DNA of 64,000 nt from Lepisosteus oculatus. Taxonomy: Eukaryota; Chordata; Actinopteri; Semionotiformes; Lepisosteidae. The notes beneath the pieces are model-generated. The model did not search any database and was not told the DNA's origin. It saw only the letters and a program-made list of their open reading frames with translations. A program made the position numbers and the translations under genes. Shown in pieces: positions 61,209-64,000 of the stretch; the first letter of the stretch is position 1; the number at the start of each line of letters is the position of its first letter. The stretch spans positions 17,786,001-17,850,000 of the forward strand of contig NC_090697.1 of NCBI RefSeq assembly GCF_040954835.1, in the 5' to 3' direction.

Positions 61209-64000
61209 ATATTTGAGCTATTAAGAAATGCAGATACTGTTTTTTCTGAAAATAGTGGTCACTCTCAGCCTGCTAACCACACAGCAGATAAAGCACAGCA
61301 GCCTGAGAGCAGCCTGAAAAGGGAAAGTACTGAGTTAAATCAAGAAACCAGATCTTCCTTGATAATGAATGGTTTTTCTTTCTGAAATACTAAACTCGTA
61401 GAGCCCCCTTCCAAAAGAAACGTGTTAATGCTTAGAACATGCAACTTCCAAAATCAATAAAGGCTAACGTTCAATACATCTCCACTGCACTGCGTCGCTG
61501 TAACTAAATACAGGTAATTCATTTGAGAACACACACTTTACAAATCTCGCTACATTATCCACATTGTTTCCATAGAGCTGACACAGTATGTGCACTGAGC
61601 AACATGCTAGCAGTGAATTAACCCTGTACTGCTTTCTGCAGTTTTACTTTTATTTTATGCCACAGTTATATACACCATTGCCATCTTGATGGGATGCGAT
61701 TTTAAGTTGGCTTGGCTAAAAGTGTCTATCTCAGGAATCAACACAGATGACCTTTTGACTATGATCCAGAAGCCATAGAAACTAGAAGAGGTGCAAGGTA
61801 GAGCCTCTGGCTGGACCTTTCATTAAGTGATTGCATCAATTCCAGCTCAGGACAGCCAGTAATAACAAGACACGGAAACACGTAAACGGTTAGGAAAATA
61901 AATGTCCGACAGCAGGTTGCTGTGCAACACTGTACAACAAAAGTCTCATCTTCCAGATGACAGCAATGGGGAAAAATCTACCAGAAAACAAAACAACATG
62001 ACCCCAACAAGAGACATCACTGTTGTTGATAAGCAAATGAACTTTTTTTGGTTGAAAACAGTTTGGACATTTATGAGGGTGATGCAATATTTTCGGTGTA
62101 CTTTAGCATATGTATTAACTCTTTCTCGACGAGTGCAAAATAAATGACAAACATCCAAATGTTTTGTCTGTACCTACTACATTCTGTCCGTCTAAAAACC
62201 TACTGTTTTGGAAATATCTCTGAGGCATTTATGACTGACAGACTAGAATTAATAGGTTTTATAACCAATAAACACAAATGTGGACCAAAAAGACAGCATT
62301 GCATAAGTGCATCAATTGTGCACTATTTCTTATGGCCCTGTGCTAACTGATTCTTGCCAAATCAAATGACAGGTAATAAAACTAGTGTCAAAAATGTGCA
62401 AACAAGAAGAAAGACGGTATCCCATCCATCTACATGCAGCAGAATTTACGTCAGTAAAACTCAGGTAAGAAGATGACTTCCCTAGGTACAAGGCGATTTT
62501 TGAGAATGGGGGCACATGACTCCATGTTGGAAGTACAAAATTCAGCCAAATGAATTGCGCACAGAGAAGTGGTTGCCTTATAACAGCTAGTGCTTTTAGA
62601 GCATCACCAGCAGCTTCAGCGTCATTTGTAGGCAGTCAAATCTCAATGCAGTCTGGCGCTTTTTTTTGGAAGAACATCTCTAAATGACTTATGCAAGACC
62701 ATCCAAACAGAGAAATTAAAACCTTAATGTGACACACCACAGGAAAATAAGCTGACACTACCCTGTTGCAGTGTTACAGACCTGGAGCTGCCATCTCATT
62801 ATGCTACAGAGAAACACTATTGCTTAAAAGTTGCAGCACAAAGAATAGTTTGTGATTTCTTGCGCAACAGCGTCATGACTGCTTTGGATTCTTCCAGCAT
62901 GTAGCAAACATCTTTTCAGTGAAAGCACTATCCTTAAATACAAGTTTCTTAATTCATGCGGTGGCACTGTCATTTTAAAAGCACTCAAAAATACTGGATT
63001 GAAAAACCAAATATTTAACAACAATAAAGGACAGTTATCTGAAGAGACATTTGCGCAAAACCAGTTGTTTTATTGGATTCCACAGAACAGTGGACTTAAT
63101 TGGCAGCTTACCCAAATTTGTTATATTTTTTGAAAACCTGAAGCAGTTGCCCACACTAGGATTTCCTCCCACCGAGATTACAGAATCAAATAAACTCATC
63201 TGACTTTAAGAAGATGGCCATTGACCAATAAGTGTAGTCTACAAAAGAGACAAGGAAATTACTTTTGCTTGAAAATTACTGCTTCAGTGAGGGACTTTAC
63301 ACAGACAGGATTCCTCAGTGCCTGTATGTACTGATAATGGTTGAGAATGATAAAGAATAAATACACCAACTTTGAAAGTTAATTTGCACTCCAAAACTCA
63401 TTTTATGTAATCTGACTTATGTAAGCTTTAGTAAGGCTGTGAATTCTTATGTAATCAATTTTAGCCTTTATTTTTTTTTTACAGTTTTTGTTAACATTCT
63501 ATGCTCACATCAGGCTGCAAAACACTGAGACCACAGTGTGACAAAAGGAAAGAAATGATCTGTTCTAACACTGTTCGGGGAGGGACTCACCTTGCATCAT
63601 CCAATATTAGCACTAGGGTCACAATCTAACTAAAGGAATATTATATCATTGGACAGCAACTACGATATTTGTGCACTTAGGTGGAATCTTTTAATGGTAA
63701 GCATGTCAGCAAATTAAATTATTTATCAGCATCTACCTTTCAAATGCTATGTTAGGTTTTGTCAGGAAAAGAGACCAGCCTGTGTGGAAATTACAATTAA
63801 GAAAAACGATAAACCAAAGAAAAGCACGTATGGCCTTTCTGTCTGAAAACAAAAAACAGGATTATTTATATATTACACAAATGGAACTGCAAATTAAAAG
63901 CAATTCTATGAATGGGATTTGATTTCATTTTGTTTTGGAAAGAAAATGACTCCTCTAAAGTCAATGTGATGTATGATAACCACATACTGTAATTTAGAAT

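Larger units (their letters stand above)
38294..64000 (-). other. PINX1: Last PINX1 intron, extending beyond the window
   Basis: More than 25.7 kb on - upstream of the terminal exon. I looked for the other expected exons (G-patch block GWSKGKGLG, DNWIAHQDDF, HYMKFTKGKDL) in reverse complement and saw none, consistent with one long intron. Contents noted separately: a microsatellite, SINE, MITE fragments, a local duplication and GC-rich patches. The many 60-150 codon frames here lack family resemblance. Stretches not listed separately (38646-41780, 44851-47562, 47707-48879, 49331-53530, 54000-57490 and 57870-64000) hold nothing I can name with confidence. Confidence 0.75.

Noticed and set aside
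38294..64000. Upstream PINX1 exons
   Set aside because: Reverse complements of the G-patch and other conserved blocks were looked for by eye and not seen; a translated search could still reveal a short exon.

Overview
This is a vertebrate nuclear genome window, most likely from a ray-finned fish. The AT-rich sequence has multi-kilobase introns with GT..AG boundaries, tRNA-derived SINEs of the kind common in fish, decayed non-LTR retrotransposon pieces and Penelope-like remnants. No bacterial-style operon, CRISPR array, rRNA gene or convincing tRNA gene was seen. Species cannot be fixed; the repeat mix would suit a non-teleost such as gar or bowfin, but that is a weak inference.

Three genes are supported. 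(1) The 3'-terminal coding exon of a C8orf74 orthologue lies on + at 3544-3783. (2) The complete two-exon SOX7 gene lies on - (exon 1 21571-21802, exon 2 12169-13058). It encodes a 373-residue SoxF transcription factor, with a candidate TATA box at 22207-22215. (3) The terminal coding exon of PINX1 lies on - at 37718-38293. The order C8orf74(+), SOX7(-), PINX1(-) matches human 8p23.1, so this is an ancient conserved block and each identification supports the others.

Layout. 1-3543 is probably C8orf74 intron and carries a Penelope-like remnant with a hammerhead-like core near 475-508. 3850-12000 is intergenic, with an exact 81-bp tandem duplication at 6036-6197 and three + strand LINE relics at 7083-10345. 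12169-21802 is SOX7, with an 8.5-kb intron. 22200-37250 is the SOX7-PINX1 interval, holding SINEs, LINE and Penelope-like fragments, a CpG-rich patch at 34420-34830, a 20-bp perfect hairpin inside a SINE, and an isolated candidate exon (25919-26103, -) with a cystine-knot-like cysteine pattern. 38294-64000 is read as the last PINX1 intron, with no further exon recognised; it holds SINE and MITE fragments, a diverged local duplication at 42100-44130 and two GC-rich patches.

The genes do not form a pathway. SOX7 is an endothelial/endodermal transcription factor, PINX1 a nucleolar and telomere-associated factor, and C8orf74 is poorly characterised. Their adjacency is conserved synteny, and SOX7 regulatory DNA may lie inside the PINX1 intron. 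I saw no clear previously undescribed system. The items most worth a second look are the cystine-knot-like exon, the two hammerhead-like Penelope remnants and the hairpin-bearing SINE.
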